From assembly GCA_030062745.1 (NCBI GenBank), contig CP099846.1, positions 5,084,001 to 5,148,000 of the forward strand: a stretch of 64,000 nt of DNA, read 5' to 3'. Origin of the DNA: Capitulum mitella. Taxonomy: Eukaryota > Arthropoda > Thecostraca > Pollicipedomorpha > Pollicipedidae. Positions 49,259 through 61,807 of the stretch are shown piece by piece. The position numbers and the translations under genes are program-made. Each line of letters begins with the position of its first letter. Within the stretch, counting starts at the first letter, position 1. Below the pieces are notes generated by a model, which worked only from the letters and a program-made list of their open reading frames with translations, made no database searches and was not told the DNA's origin.

Positions 49259-49981
49259 TCAATCACTCAGTCCCTGCGGCGACGGCGACATACTGAACTC
49301 GGGTCTCACGTCGTCGCCGAGAGAGGGCAGCAGGCCCATCCTGGGCTGCAGGTTGCCCTGCAGGTTGAGCGAGTCGTAGGCGGCCATGGCCGGCGTCGGC
49401 ACGTGGATGCCGGTCAGGTGGCTCAGGTAGGCGATGATGCGCCGCAGCTCCTCGATGGCGTTGCCCTGCATCATGATGTAGTTCTTGCCGAGCAGCAGCG
49501 TGGCGATCTTGCTCAGCTTGCGCACGGACGGCGAGTGCGCGTACGGGATGACGGAGCGCAGCTCGTCCAGCGCGTCGTTCAGGTCGTGCATGCGGCGCCG
49601 CTCGCGCGCGTTCACGTTCAGCCGCATCACCTTGCCGTGGCGGGTCTTCTTGGCCGCCTTGAGCCGGTAGCCGGGCAGCGCGCAGTTCTGGTCGGCCTCG
49701 CGCAGCGTCGGGCTCCGGCCGGACGCGGGCCGCTCGCTTGACTCGTCCAGCCGGCACGCCTTGGCTCGCACCGCCTCCAGGTACGGCCCCAGACCGGTCG
49801 GCTCGGCCGCAGGCTTCGGCGGCGCCGGCAGCCGCGCCTGTGACGCCACGGCGGCGGTCGGCGACGTCACGTCGGCGGTCGGCGACGTCGCGTCGGCGTT
49901 CGGGCGCGGACCACGAGCCGGGGCTGGGCGGATCAGGTCGGAGATGCTCAGCACTGAGCCGGAGCCGTGATACTGCTCCAT
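49259..49981 (-). CDS. Oli: Oli/bHLHe22-type bHLH transcription factor
   Basis: Olig-family basic helix-loop-helix regulator; the Oli/BHLHE22/23 branch acts in neuronal (often motor or interneuron) specification and binds E-boxes as a dimer. A 240-residue frame in one exon. The bHLH domain covers about residues 119-186: basic region [19 protein letters not shown], loop [16 protein letters not shown], helix 2 [19 protein letters not shown]. The short loop and [10 protein letters not shown] are diagnostic of this branch. LLLGKN and MQGNA carry glycines where relatives usually have alanine or another residue. The N-terminus is low-complexity (repeated [14 protein letters not shown]), the C-terminus short ([10 protein letters not shown]). 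The ATG (49979-49981) follows a CTGTGTCTGCAG acceptor-like site by one base, so an upstream exon is possible; the array beyond it copies this junction. Confidence 0.93.
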   Translation of the reverse strand: MEQYHGSGSVLSISDLIRPAPARGPRPNADATSPTADVTSPTAAVASQARLPAPPKPAAEPTGLGPYLEAVRAKACRLDESSERPASGRSPTLREADQNCALPGYRLKAAKKTRHGKVMRLNVNARERRRMHDLNDALDELRSVIPYAHSPSVRKLSKIATLLLGKNYIMMQGNAIEELRRIIAYLSHLTGIHVPTPAMAAYDSLNLQGNLQPRMGLLPSLGDDVRPEFSMSPSPQGLSD

Positions 49982-50215
49982 CCTGCAGACACAGGGGGAA
50001 GACCGTCAGCGCCCGATGTGGGTATCAGGGCGGGCTGTTGCACTGCTTCACCCTGCAGGCACAGGGAAACACAGTCAGAGGATGATGTGGGTATCAGGGC
50101 GGGCTGTTGCACTGCTCCACCCTGCAGGCACAGGGAAACACAGTCGGGGTCTGATGTGGATTAGGGTGGGCTGTTGCACTGCTCCATCCTGCCGACACAG
50201 GGGGACGGCAGCGAC
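49971..50215 (-). repeat. 69-bp tandem array copying the acceptor and start codon of the bHLH gene
   Basis: Four units starting near 49971, 50041, 50110 and 50177. On the minus strand each has CTGTGYCTGCAGG followed by (A/G)TGGAGCAGT; the unit nearest the gene is the real exon edge. The farthest unit again has an ATG with eight codons before a stop; the two middle units have GTG. Similarity between units is high (one to few changes in the core). Confidence 0.88.
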
Positions 50216-51974
50216 CACGCGCTAACAAGACCATTTTGAAGGGACATGACCTGTTTGGACCGCATCCCACGTGATGACTGTTGCTATTTCTGGGGAGTTA
50301 CTTCCGGTATGGGATCTGGTTGGTGACTGCTGTGTCCGTGGCTGAACAAGTGCTTCCCAATTGCAGGCTGCACTCAAGCAGACCGCGCGACTGTCTACGT
50401 TGACAACGCCGGTCATTGTGACTGGTCCAAAACCTTTCCTGCTGCTCGTAGTCTGGGAATCTGCTCTCTTTACTACCGGGCAATAATTCCATATCAAACA
50501 GACTAGCATGCATCGCAAGTCAGATGTAGAGTGGATGGTCTTAGTCAGCAAATGCCGCCTTTCCCCCTGGCATTGGAACCAAGCAATGATGTGTTTGTCA
50601 TCCAGTTTGTACAATTCGCTTTACTTTACGCTGACAGCATAGGTTCCAAAGCGACGGGAAAAGGGCAAACCGAGACTAACCTACGACTCAATCCAGCGAC
50701 TCTGTTTCAATTCGCCAAAATGGAAATCGTGTTTAGCGGAGCCGGAAAATTATGAATTATTCATGGCGATCCATCTCGTTTGTATGGGGGCGGTTTCCGT
50801 TTCATTTGTCGCCGGCCCGATGACGGATGTGATGAATTGTTGCGGTGCTCCCGTGATCGGGGGCCGGGCGGACGGCGGGCCGGCCGGCAGACCGCCGCCA
50901 TCACACGGCCTCTGACCACATGTGACTGAGCACCGGCGCCCTGGCCGCGCCACTCTCGAAAATGAGCGCCCGCGGAGAGCTGCCGCTCGTACGGAGGACG
51001 GAGCAGGGCGCCGGACTCGCAGGTCGTTGAGCATCGACCGCCGGAAGAGCACGAATCCTGAGGACGTCTCCATGAGGCGGCGGAACAAGCAGACGAGGCG
51101 TGGGGTTGGCGCCTGGTCCGTGGCAGGTGTGTTCGGATCGCATCCATCGTATTCAAAACGTTTTCAGTATCTTGCCTTGGAAAGCGTGCCTCAGGCTGTG
51201 CCCTCCTTGTTGAATAAGAATGCAGCTCGAGTGAACAAAACTTCATCTAAAAACAGTGCAGAATTTTCCTCAATCATGACGTGAGTCATGTGGAAGTTAA
51301 GAGGGTGAAACTACGAAAGAACTGAGTCGTTCTGGTCCGCGACCAAGTACTCAGCCGGCTGCCACGGCCTGTTCTTCCCGAGCTGTGTCAGAGGTCACTG
51401 CGGCGGCTGCCTGTAAACCAGCTCCAGACATTTCATGTGATCCGCAGGCTTCCCGGACAACAGAGCAAGCGACATCACAGATCCACCGCCGACCCAATTA
51501 CTGCTGATGGACGGCAGGCCGGGGTCATATACGAACGTCAGTAGAGTCAACCTGATGTCTGAGTTGACGTCACGGGATCATTACTAGTCTGATTCAGATG
51601 AAACTTGTTGATATAACCATCGGTGGAACGACAATATCGGCGGTAGGCTCGAACAAAGAAATCATTATCTAATCTTAGCATATTAACGAAGGCACTAGCA
51701 TTCTGCCTATGATGGTGCTGGAAAAAAATGGGCTTGAAAATGACATTTGCATCCCCATAAATTCTGGCCAACTTCTGCCTGTGGATCATCAGCCATGAGA
51801 CCTACAGGACCATCAGCAGCGTCACTGCCCACTTATGGCTGATGAGTTAAGCTGAGGCTTATCGATGCATTTACTACAGTCTCTGAACACACGGACTTTT
51901 TATCGTCCACAAATTTGGTCTACAGTTGCAGGTGGATTTAAGATTTACTGTCGCTGTCCCTCAGACTATCTGCC
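50216..51974. other. Upstream region of the bHLH gene
   Basis: No exon recognised. An AT-rich palindromic piece ATGAATTATTCAT (50751-50763) and a CpG-rich stretch 50800-51080 may be regulatory. Confidence 0.4.
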
Positions 51975-52193
51975 CAGCTGCAGTCTGACTACGGGCCAGC
52001 TGCCAGTCAGCAAGCTGGCACATCAGCTGGACAGCTATTTCGACTGACTGAACAGCTGGGCAGCTACCGGCCTACTGATGAAACAGCTGGCCAGCTGTGG
52101 GTGATGACGGACCGGCTGCCCGGCCGCCCAGCTGCGGGCCGCCCGACTGCCCTGCTGCCCGGCGGCGGCCGTCTGACAGATGGCGGACAGCTG
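51975..52193. promoter_or_regulatory. Homotypic cluster of eight CAGCTG E-boxes
   Basis: CAGCTG at 51975, 51997, 52024, 52053, 52084, 52092, 52129 and 52188, about 2 kb upstream of the bHLH start. By chance about one in 4 kb is expected. Additional half-forms (CAGCTA, AAGCTGG) suggest part of it grew from a decayed tandem repeat. A role as a bHLH-responsive element is inferred. Confidence 0.45.
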
Positions 52194-52937
52194 CTAGCGG
52201 CGGGTCAGTGGCTGGGCCGCCGGCGGCCGGCCGCCGCGCCGCCCCGCTGACGGATCGGGGCCGTTCTCGAGCGATGGCGTCCGTCCCCGGCCGGAAAACT
52301 GCCACCGGTCGAGCGAGGCCGCGGGCGGGGGAGCCGGCCGCGGCAGCTCCGCAGCCGGCCCGTCAGGAACATTGGGACCAGCTGCCAGAATGGCCGACGT
52401 GGAGGAAGGCTCAGCGACAGGGATTTTAAGATAACATTTAAGCGGCACCTAAGAGAATAAAAAAAATAATGCAAAGTCACATCTGAGAACCCGAGCCAAA
52501 GAAATAAAAAATGAGTAAAAAAGTGGCTGGATTTCTTTACATCACCATTCACTAAGCAGTTCTCCTCCCCCTAAAACAGGTGAAAGACAATGTTTGACTA
52601 TTCATCTTCTCTGTGGAGCGACTTTGGCTTTTGTGGGGACTTTTTAAGGGGAAAAGGAGACGTTTCAGCTATATAACTTGATTACACAATTTGTTGATTT
52701 AGCTCCATTTGTTTATCTTCATTGTCATTTCACAAAGCACTGATATCATCCTGTGGTTCTGACTACATTAAATGCACCAATTCATAGACGAATTCAGTGA
52801 AGAGAATTAGATTGTTTTGGTTTTCGTTAGGACTATTTTTGGCTTATTCAAACATCCACAATCTAATTTGCCACATGTTCATCTGTAAATGTGTTCGTGG
52901 TGTTCGCAGCCAAGCCACCGATATAACACATATCGGC

Positions 52938-52989
<52 letters not shown>

Positions 52990-54089
52990 ATAACAAAGCA
53001 CAACATAAAGTACTTACGCGTTAAGGACAACCGCAGAACAAAGAGCGGCATTTCTCCAAAATTACTGGGATGCCTACTTCTTTTTGAGTCCCATTATTTC
53101 CACGCCACACCATGGGCGTACTGTTAATTTTTTGTGAAGTTTGGATGGGCCTGCATCTCCAACTTACATTAAAGTTTCACCTATGCCCAGAAGTATATTT
53201 TTCCTTAGTTACCAGGCTTTACCAACCGTCGGAGCTATTTTGATTGGAGCATCGGAGCTAGTTTCGGCTCTGCACAATCATGACTGCGAAAACGACATTG
53301 GCTAGCAAATGTTCATGAGTGGGTAGAGAGTAAGCAAAAAACAGCGAGTTTTAGCATTTCTTTCACGCTGGCAAATTTGTTGGAATTGAATCGTGAAATA
53401 AATTTGTAATTTCGTCGAAAACAATGGAATTACTTCTTGGTTCTATTTCTTTTCGTTCACCACTTCCAACCCCCTTGTCTCTTTCACATAAATTATTCCT
53501 CTGTTTCATTCCCATCCTTTGCCTTCATATGTTTTTACTCTTCTCTACGCCTATTGCTGTCTACACCTGTATCTCTACCTCTTTATCTATCTTCACAGGC
53601 ATAGGAGCCAGGGAAAAAATAGGCGAAAGGGAGAGATCAGATCAGAGATTTTAAGGCGTTTCTTCTTTTTGTCGTGCACCACCGTGTGGTTAATGGCACA
53701 AATCTGCGAAAAGCAGAGGGGCCGTGGCACACTACTCCCACCCTCCCCAGCTAGCTATATCTTTGTGAATGTGTGCCTCTTTCTCTTGGTATGCGTAATG
53801 CGAGCAGACTCTCCACGAAGCTGCCATTCTTTCGGGTCAGTTGTCAAGAGTACGTGAAAAAGACAGAGGGTTAAATACATGTTTTTTGTTTGGTTCATCG
53901 GGAAGCAGGGTTTCTCTTGTACTTATAGCGTATAACTTTATGTGTGATTTAGTTTACGTTATTGCTGATATTTTCAGCATGCGTCTCAATCTTATATCTT
54001 GGCTTGGCATGTTATTAGGCACTGCCCGTTGACGATAGTTTGTCCACAAATAATAAACGGTAAAGATCTAACGCAAACATGAACAATTA
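52194..54089. other. Non-coding, GC-rich at left then AT-rich
   Basis: CpG-rich until about 52430, then AT-rich; contains an AT microsatellite. No gene recognised. Confidence 0.4.
52939..52986 (+). repeat. AT dinucleotide microsatellite
   Basis: Uninterrupted TA/AT run of about 48 bases. Confidence 0.95.
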
Positions 54090-54190
54090 TTCCTCCCTCC
54101 TCTATTCTTTTTCCCTCTCTTCTCTCTATTGGTCCTTCTCTTTCTCGCCTAGTCTCTCTCTTTTCCTCCGCCCTTTCTGCCCTCTTTCGG
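54090..54190 (+). repeat. Polypyrimidine tract
   Basis: About 100 bases almost only C and T (CTCCCTCC, CTCTCTCTT runs), capable of triplex formation. It directly abuts the island described next. Confidence 0.8.
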
Positions 54191-54560
54191 CCGTGTCCCT
54201 GCCCGGGTCTGTCCAATTACCGATCGTATCTCCCGGAGGACCGATTAGCCGAGTCAATCTCCGCATCATGCGGCCAAAGGGGTGGCTCCGACTTAATGAG
54301 GTTATGATGAAAGAGCTGCGGCGAAAGAACGGCTCCCGGGGGCCGGTCGGCCGGGGAGAGTGCGCCGCTCGCGCCGCCGCCGCGCCGCCGCTGCCGCCGC
54401 CGCCGCCGCCCCGGCCCGTGCAGATCACACGCAGAGATAGACTCGGCCACTGAAACACCGACTCTGCGGTGAACGGCGAGCGGCTGAATAGCGCCGCCGC
54501 ACAATACAACGATAAGAATCCAATTACCGGAATATTTACGCAGGCTTTCCGGGGGTCTAA
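54191..54560. promoter_or_regulatory. Island with duplicated CCAATTACCG and a CCG repeat
   Basis: The 10-mer CCAATTACCG occurs at about 54214 and again near 54530, flanking a CCG-rich run (54364-54416). Other TAAT-type sites (CGATTAGCC, CTTAATGAGG) lie between. Reads as a candidate developmental enhancer; no coding sequence found. Confidence 0.3.
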
Positions 54561-55856
54561 TATTGAACTAGAGGTCTTTGTTCTCGATATCGATGGCACG
54601 TGGATCTGGATTGGCAGGAATCAAGAATCATCTACAAGAAAATTTCGTGACAAAATGCATTTGTTTAGCTGTGTAGCGGTGCAACGTTACGCAAGGCAAA
54701 TATAAGATGATGACTAAATGAAAGAGAGATGACTGGACGCATCCGGTTTCAAATGTACATGGGAAATCTTGTCAAGGAAAAGAAACAGTTAAGGAAAACC
54801 ACCCATGAGATATCCACATGAATGACATCTGATTTGAGATCAAATCCAAAGGGATGACATTTAATTTTAGGTCAGATATGTCACGCAATCAGCACTGCAC
54901 CACGTTGTGAACACGCGACTTTGTCCTTTTGGACCATCAGCGAGTAGACAATGCGCACTGTATTCTCATAAATATTAGCATTTCTTCATTAAATTCCGTG
55001 CACGGTAAAGACGGCAAAAACCTCACGCAAAAGCAAACAAAGGAAAAACATTTACCAAATTCTCAGCCCCGTGTTGCGAAGCCAGACACCCGAGATATCG
55101 ATCGATTGACTGGATATCGCATACAAGCAAACCAATGAGGGATTTTTCGGCTGTTTTGTGAAAGCTTTACAGTTTGACTGGTAATTAATCTAACATATTT
55201 CCAGTGGTTTCCTATGGTAGAAGAGAAAGAATTTGTTTACAAAATTACTAAGAACTAATAAATGGAGGTTCAAAGCAGGAACTGAGTGAATTGTTCGGGA
55301 AAGAAACCGAATATCTCCATTGTAGAGGGCACCGGGTTGGTGGCATGTTAATGACAACGTCACGCGCCGTGGCAACATGGGCTTGCTCCTCATTTTCGAT
55401 AGCTCACGTTCCGCTGTCAAATACCAAACCTTGGCTGCATCGACGGCGATAGTGTGTCGAGATCATACAGCTTACTGGTAGTAATTGATTTTGTGCGTTC
55501 TGTGCCTTTTTCTCGTCCTTCTTTATGGCATCGTTCACTAGGCCATTTATGTGCTACCTTCATATAGGGTGTATGAGTCACAACTTACCTATGGATAACT
55601 TTATTCAATTTCAAACCAATCGAAATGAATGCTGCTAGATGTTCGAACGTTCGAGAAATTCGCCGAATTCACGGACGAGAGGACCGGGCGCCGCTAATAC
55701 GATTTTCTGCCTCATATGCTGTGCCGCAGTACATAACTGTTCACCGGGTTAGCCTACGTGTAAAGGACCGGAATCTAAAGGAAGTCTACGGGAAGCCGAG
55801 GGACGACACTACGGTTGATGCGAATAAACCATGTCCCGCTTACTTTGAACACGGTC

Positions 55857-56030
55857 GTCCAGGGGAGCCGCCAGAATTTTCTTAAGGGGGGCACGGGGGT
55901 CAGTGTGAACTGAAATCAGGCGAAAACCACTTGCTGGGAAGTCGATGTGCAATGGTTTTCACAAAAGTGTGGGCTTAAGGGGGGAGGAAGGAGGAAGGCC
56001 CCCGGGCCCCCCTTTGGTCGCGCCGGTGCG
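55857..56030 (+). repeat. Short interspersed repeat with G-rich terminus
   Basis: AGCCGCCAGAATTTTCTTAA followed by a G-run, then CAGTGTGAACTGAAATCA and GGTTTTCACAAAA. The same sequence order appears at 61300-61470, so these are two copies of one family; shorter related termini occur at 56136 and 56705. Confidence 0.7.
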
Positions 56031-58082
56031 GTCGTCCATTGTTGAGTACAGTGTAGATCATTGGGTATGGCATTCCGAGGGTAAGATGGGCTGTGAGGGG
56101 TCCGCTAGGTGGACGTTACGCCAGGTGTGTGGCCTGCAGGGGCGGCGGAACCTATTTCGGGGGGAGGGCAAACCGTTCGCGGATCCAATCACCTCATTCG
56201 GTGGAACCTAGGGTACCCCTAAATTTCGGCTTCTCCTTGGATTTGGTTTACTTTGCTTTGGGCTTAGACCAGGCATGACAAGAAATAAATGTGATGAAAT
56301 TACGGAGATGATGAGCAAAGAATCATTGGACCCCCCTGTCCTCCGGCGCAGCATTTTTAATCTGTAATAAGGTCTTATTAATTTACCACATGCTCCACGC
56401 ATAAACCAGGAGTACACAAAGAAAGACTGCTTCATTTGATAGAGGTGGTTTAGGCTGGTGCGGCGAAGGGTCGAAACGTGCCACGAAAACAATGACGTCA
56501 ACTGCATTTTTTATCTAATTTCTTGTCATTTGCGTCAACACTTCATGAGGGTTAATGTGGTGGAAGAACTGGGACTGCAGTCTGCAGGCGAACGCGTCAA
56601 ATGACTTTATCAGGCTCGCATGCATGTAGCACACAGCACAAATACTTTGATCAAAAACAAAAACAAAAAACCATCTTGAACATAACTCAAGACAGTTCAA
56701 GTCAGTGGTGTGGCCTGGATTTCTTGGGGAGGGGCAGAGAGTGAGGGGCCCAGCACTGATGGGGTCCCTTGAAAACTACGGGGTTTCCATGACTAGAACA
56801 CCAGGGACAAGTGATACAACACTAAACCATATGGGGATTCCATGTGTATGACTTCTGGTCCGCGCTGAGCGAGGTTACGAACCGTCTCCTACTTTATCCA
56901 CCGGTTCATCCCGCATCTCAAAGACTGACAATTGCAAAGGTGAATTATACGCTCAGCACTGTTCAAGTTACTTGTGTTTTACGGCGCTACGCCCAAGTTT
57001 GATTGTGTTGTCCAGGGATGTGCCCCTTTCCCTGGGTCTGGCCCACAGGTCAATGTGTGAATAGTACATAATAGCTGCCATCGATTGGTGAATGTGAATA
57101 ATTATGTCAATGTAAATATTACGCATAAATAACGACCAGGGCGAAATTCCTTTATACTTGGTACACCATATTTCGACGATGTGTCTGTTTGATCCAGTTT
57201 TTTCACAGTGTAAATGTCCTCTTTCTTCATACATATTCCCAGCCCGGGGCGTACCCACGCCCATGCCCGGCTTGTGGTGCGAAGTGTCGGCAGAGCTGCT
57301 GACTTCCCGTGCCGCGGCGAAAACTAGCGGGATTGCGGGACACAGTAGCGGTGCAGCTTCCCGGAATTACGGTGACATTCATAGCGTGGATGTATCGTTC
57401 CACGGCAAATAGAGAGGAGTGCGGCAGGCGTACAATTATCCTGTTCAAGTTTCAAGGACTTATCGTGTGGGTGCGACTGCTGTCAGACATAAATACCCTT
57501 CTCTCATCGAAAAATTCCCCTTGCGCGCATCCATATCTATGCATGTAGGAGGAATGTTCAGAACATCTTTCTGTGTATTTGTGTTGTTGACTGAGAATAT
57601 AACTGGTTTAGGATTGAGGATTCCTGAAGCTGGGATGACAAGATCCCTACGATCCTTATATCTTTACCCCTGGCTTAGGTTACGTCACTGGGCTCCCTCC
57701 CCAGCTCGCCGACACCATCATATGGCAGCAGGATCTTTTCTGCCGGCGGCTCCTTTGCAGAGGAGCATCCTTTCCGGTCCTCGCATATGCCGATTGGTAG
57801 GTACATACATACCGGAGGGCTCACTTACATTTCCCGGTCGAGGGGCGCACAGCTACCTGTCAGAGGGGCCTTTGCCGGGGACTGGGACCCTTTGCGGAGA
57901 AGTGGGTTTGCCTTTCCAGGCCAGGGAGCCCCTTTAGGCGAATGCCAGGGGCCCTTCGTGTGCCACCAAAAATCAGGAGGTCCTGGGACCAGGGCTACGT
58001 AACTGGTTGAAGTGTTTGTGCACAGGGAAGCATACGGGGACTTACTAATGACACCATCTTGTTCTGATTCTGTTCTTGTCCG

Positions 58083-58135
58083 GAGTCTGTCTCTGTCTCT
58101 GCCTTACTTGATCTGTCTCTGTCTGTCTCTGTCTA
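58083..58135 (+). repeat. CTGTCT microsatellite
   Basis: Imperfect CTGTCT/CTGT repeats, interrupted once. Confidence 0.85.
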
Positions 58136-58681
58136 GACACAGTTTTTATAACGTTTTTGAAATCCTGAAATAGGCGGGTGCCTCAAACCCAGCACCATCC
58201 AACATTTTCATTCTCAGCTATAAACAAAATGAGCTGGTTTGAATCGCGATCGGCGAAAACACGCAAAACGCGACATGCAGACTTTTTATACGCCTTCATT
58301 TGCATCAGTCTTAAAGAAACAAGACCAATTGTTTTCAGAGACGTGTACAGAACTGATCAAGGAGCTTAGTGGTGCAGCGGTATAAACCATGCAAGTTTGA
58401 AACTGGCTAACGCCATAAACAGTTCGTATTTTAGGACTCGGCTGCCGAAAACTTGTGCGCGGCACGGGGCCATTTTTGCGGGTGGGGCATGGGAACAAAG
58501 ATATATTTTCCCTTCATATTTCTGGATGGAGGGCACTTTGCTCCCGCTGCCCCCTTCGCTTCCGCCACCACTGGTGGCTTGAAATTCCGTAAGAACTCCA
58601 TGATAGTCCTATAGAGTATCAGGCATGGTTTGAGACACTGGGGATTTTGGGAAGGTCTAGACTCCCCACTTTTTAAATACT

Positions 58682-59545
58682 TTAACTCCCACCCGGGCAG
58701 GGGAGTTGATCCGATTTCCCTCCTCCGTGTTTTTCGGTGATAACTTATGCACGGGTGTCGGTTTTCTCTTAAATTTTTAGTGCCCTCTTGGGCATTAATT
58801 TCACAACTTTTGATAAAAAATAATTAAATGTCATGTCAGGTAAAGAGATTATGACGTCATAAAGAGGAACACCTCCGACCATTCTGCGATGAAACCGCAG
58901 ATTCTCGCAGCTTAATGTGATACCATGACCCCAAATGGATGGTGATGGTGGCTGAGGGCGTTTGATGATCGAATTGATCTACTGACATAAGTGTTTGATC
59001 TTCCCAAGGTCATGAGAGGTCATTGACCTCGGGCGACCTCGGACGACCTTTCTGACTTTCTGTTGTTTCTATTTTGAGGCGCTAATTTCAAATCCTGCAT
59101 CCATTTTAACCGTTTCCACCCATTCATGTTCATTTCATGGCCGACAGAGAGCTCTAGATTCCACGTCGTTGCAGCCGGCCACGAGGTTTGACTTGACCTG
59201 CGTCATTGACCGAAAGTAGCGCTGAAGGGTACCATTAAATCTGCAAGGCTTCAAGGAGTCCTCTGGTTCTTTCCCAGTTTCTTTAACTTCTCAACGTTTT
59301 ACCCCATGACTGTCCAAGCTAAAAGTTTCGCGATTTTCGCCTGTTTCGGGTCGTTGGCCTGACCTGAGAGCTCATCGGTTGACCTAAAACCATAAAACCG
59401 GATACCGTTGGCTTCCTCTTATGATGATCAACACGCTTGCTTTTGTTTTGCGGCTCCAGCTCAATTGGGGATCAAACGCCCAGGGGGTAGAACCCGCAGC
59501 TGCACAGGGGAAGGTGGGAAAACAGCGCGCCCGGGCGAACGTTAA
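58682..59545 (+). mobile_element. Possible fifth TTAA element, strongly diverged
   Basis: Starts TTAACTCCCACCCGGGCAGG, followed by GGAGTTGAT and CCGTGTTTTTC in the same order as the left end of copies 1 and 2, and holds several TGACCT/AGGTCA sites (59010-59045, 59365-59390). A TTAA preceded by CGCCCGGGCGAAC-like sequence near 59542 may be the right end. Boundaries are uncertain. Confidence 0.4.
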
Positions 59546-61299
59546 CACTAAGCCTATGGCAGTTACGGGAAGGAATGGTCTGCAGCCCTATTCACACCCC
59601 CCCCCCCCGCCTTCTTTGGAGATTTCCGACCATGATAAGCACCAGGCGGCGAGCTTGAAACAGACGTCACCTCCCCATGTGTGTCCTTCCCCACAGGAGC
59701 ACAAATCTCCCGTCGACAGACAAGGGAGTCCCGCCGCCTGCCAGCTCGCAGGAGGTTCTGCGGCGCCGCCTGACCCAAACCCAAAGGATTTTGGCGTGCG
59801 GTGCTGCTGTGACTCAGAACAGCCTGCCTCCGGCCGTCGCGCGGGGCCGAACGCGTCGCTTTCTTTGAAGTCCCGATGGACAACTGATGTCACCCCGCCG
59901 TACACATCGATGGCGTTTATTCGTTGTCTGTTGTAGGCGTTGTAATTAGTTTGGTGTGGCTAGAAAACACGCATCGTGCGGTGTCCCGAAAATAATGAAT
60001 CTTGGCATCCTGATGAGCAAGACTTGGGCCCCGACGACTGGCAAAATGCAATTATTAAATCCTTTGGAAAAATGGGATGTAATCATGTAAATCAAAAGGA
60101 AAGGAAACAGCTTAAGGTGTAAAATATGGAAAACGTCCGAACGAGATTCAAAGGCCCACTGTGAAGTTTTCCAAAAAGTCCAGGGCCACCAATTCGTTTT
60201 CAGTCGGAAACCAGCAGTTTCCCAAACAAGCTAACCTCTCTTATATTAGCCTGACGGTGGTTACCAAAGATCCGCCTTTCTCAGAAAGCACCTCAATCAC
60301 ACCTTAAGAGATATGTGAAACATTAATTCGTCTGAAGGGATGTGGGCAAAGTAAGCAATAAAATGGAATCCTGCCAGGTGGTGCTGGGGTGTTGGAAATG
60401 GGAGAGCTCGTCATCCCCCGGGGTTTCACATCTCCCCTTAAAGTAATCGTTCCTTTCCGTCATACTTTCAACACCATACATAACGCGCCGCCGTCGGCCT
60501 TTTAAGTGTTTTGTTTATGTCTTCATTCGCAACACCGTCTTATCGGATCTGGATAAACTTTCATAAATGAACCGGACTTTAAACCCTCTTTTATCGGATT
60601 TATCCGTGTCTCACAAAGTGGCGCGCCATAAAAACCTGTGTACCATTTTTCGTTATTAAAAATCCCACGTATTTGATTTAACCGCAAGCGCACAAACTGA
60701 AAACACCTTGGACCGTCTGTCAACGTAATTGCAAAGTACTTCTGTGGAAGGGAATGCTCTTGTCTGCGCCTTGTAGAATTTTGCCATATTTACTACCCTG
60801 TGTCTAGGTTATTTCATTCACATACTCACTTTACGTCAGGCCAGCATTGTGAGGAAATGACAAAAAACTGCATTTCATGAGTTTCCCGACGCAAACCGCG
60901 CGGAATTCAATGGAGAATCAGCTAAGTTATATGCGTCATCGTTGACAAAACGCTTTGCCGTTTCGCTGTAGTGTTCCCAGGGGCACGGGAACCTCTCTTT
61001 CGTTGGTGTGGGGGGAAAAAAATTTTGGGCCAGTTCTTCCCAGTCAAAGCCCATAGAGTTAATGTTAAATTTAAAAAGTTGTGGGGCTGGTGCCCCCGGC
61101 CCCATGGGTCACGCGCCTATGCTCGTTCCTGTATTTGCGTGTTTCAGTTACCTTAGTGTGCTGACCGCAGCTGCCGTTTCTGCGACACCATGGTTTTTAG
61201 CCGGCCAAAAAATGATCTTTCAGAGGTGAAACAGCGTTGACATTACCTAGTCTTGAAAGCCGCCACAGAGATCTCGATCTAACCAAAGTTAGAGGACAT
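59546..61299. other. Non-coding region
   Basis: AT-rich with a CCCCCCCCCCCGCC run at 59598-59611. No exon recognised. Confidence 0.4.
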
Positions 61300-61470
61300 G
61301 GAGACAGGAGCGCAGCCAGGATTTTCTTAACGGGGGCCCGGAGCTCAGTGTGAAATGAAATCACACGCAAACCGTCTTCTGGGAGGACAATGTGGTTTGG
61401 TTTTCACAAAAAAATCAGGCCTAAGGGTGGGGGCGACGGGGCGGGCTGCACCTGTGCATGGAGGTTCGGT
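61300..61470 (+). repeat. Second copy of the 55857 repeat family
   Basis: GGAGCGCAGCCAGGATTTTC, TTAACGGGGGC, CAGTGTGAAATGAAATCA and TGGTTTTCACAAAA in the same order as at 55857-56030. Confidence 0.7.
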
Positions 61471-61807
61471 TCATATTTTTTAATTGTAACGGTCTGTGGG
61501 CCACGTTAAATTCCCCTCGTTGGCGACTCCCGTAAGCATGGATAACCAGTCTCCCAATGCAACGTCAGGCGGAGTGGTGGTGATTTCACAAGGAACATCA
61601 CGAAGGGGGTCGTTCTCCCTCCCCCTCCCGCTGGACCATCTGGCTCGAGCTCACCTGAGACAGTTACGGCGCACGTGTAGCGTTCGTGACGGCGCTAAGC
61701 ACGCGCTCCCGCCCAGTGTGTCGCACCGCTCGCGGTCAAACGGACGTATGTCCGAGATGCGGCGACAACTGCCCGCCCGCGCCATGGAGCGCCGCCGTCC
61801 GGCTGGT

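Larger units (their letters stand above)
54561..58681. other. Non-coding region with short repeats
   Basis: No gene recognised. Contains several G-rich repeat termini (separate entry), a CTGT-rich microsatellite at 58083-58135, and a tRNA-like piece near 58363-58415 too weak to call. Confidence 0.4.

Noticed and set aside
49175-49741. Plus-strand 188-codon frame opposite the bHLH gene
   Set aside because: Shadow of the GC-rich bHLH exon.
58363-58415. TTAGTGGTGCAGCGG...AAGTTTGAAACTGG, resembling tRNA A and B boxes
   Set aside because: B box deviates from GGTTCGANTCC and no SINE tail or second copy was found.
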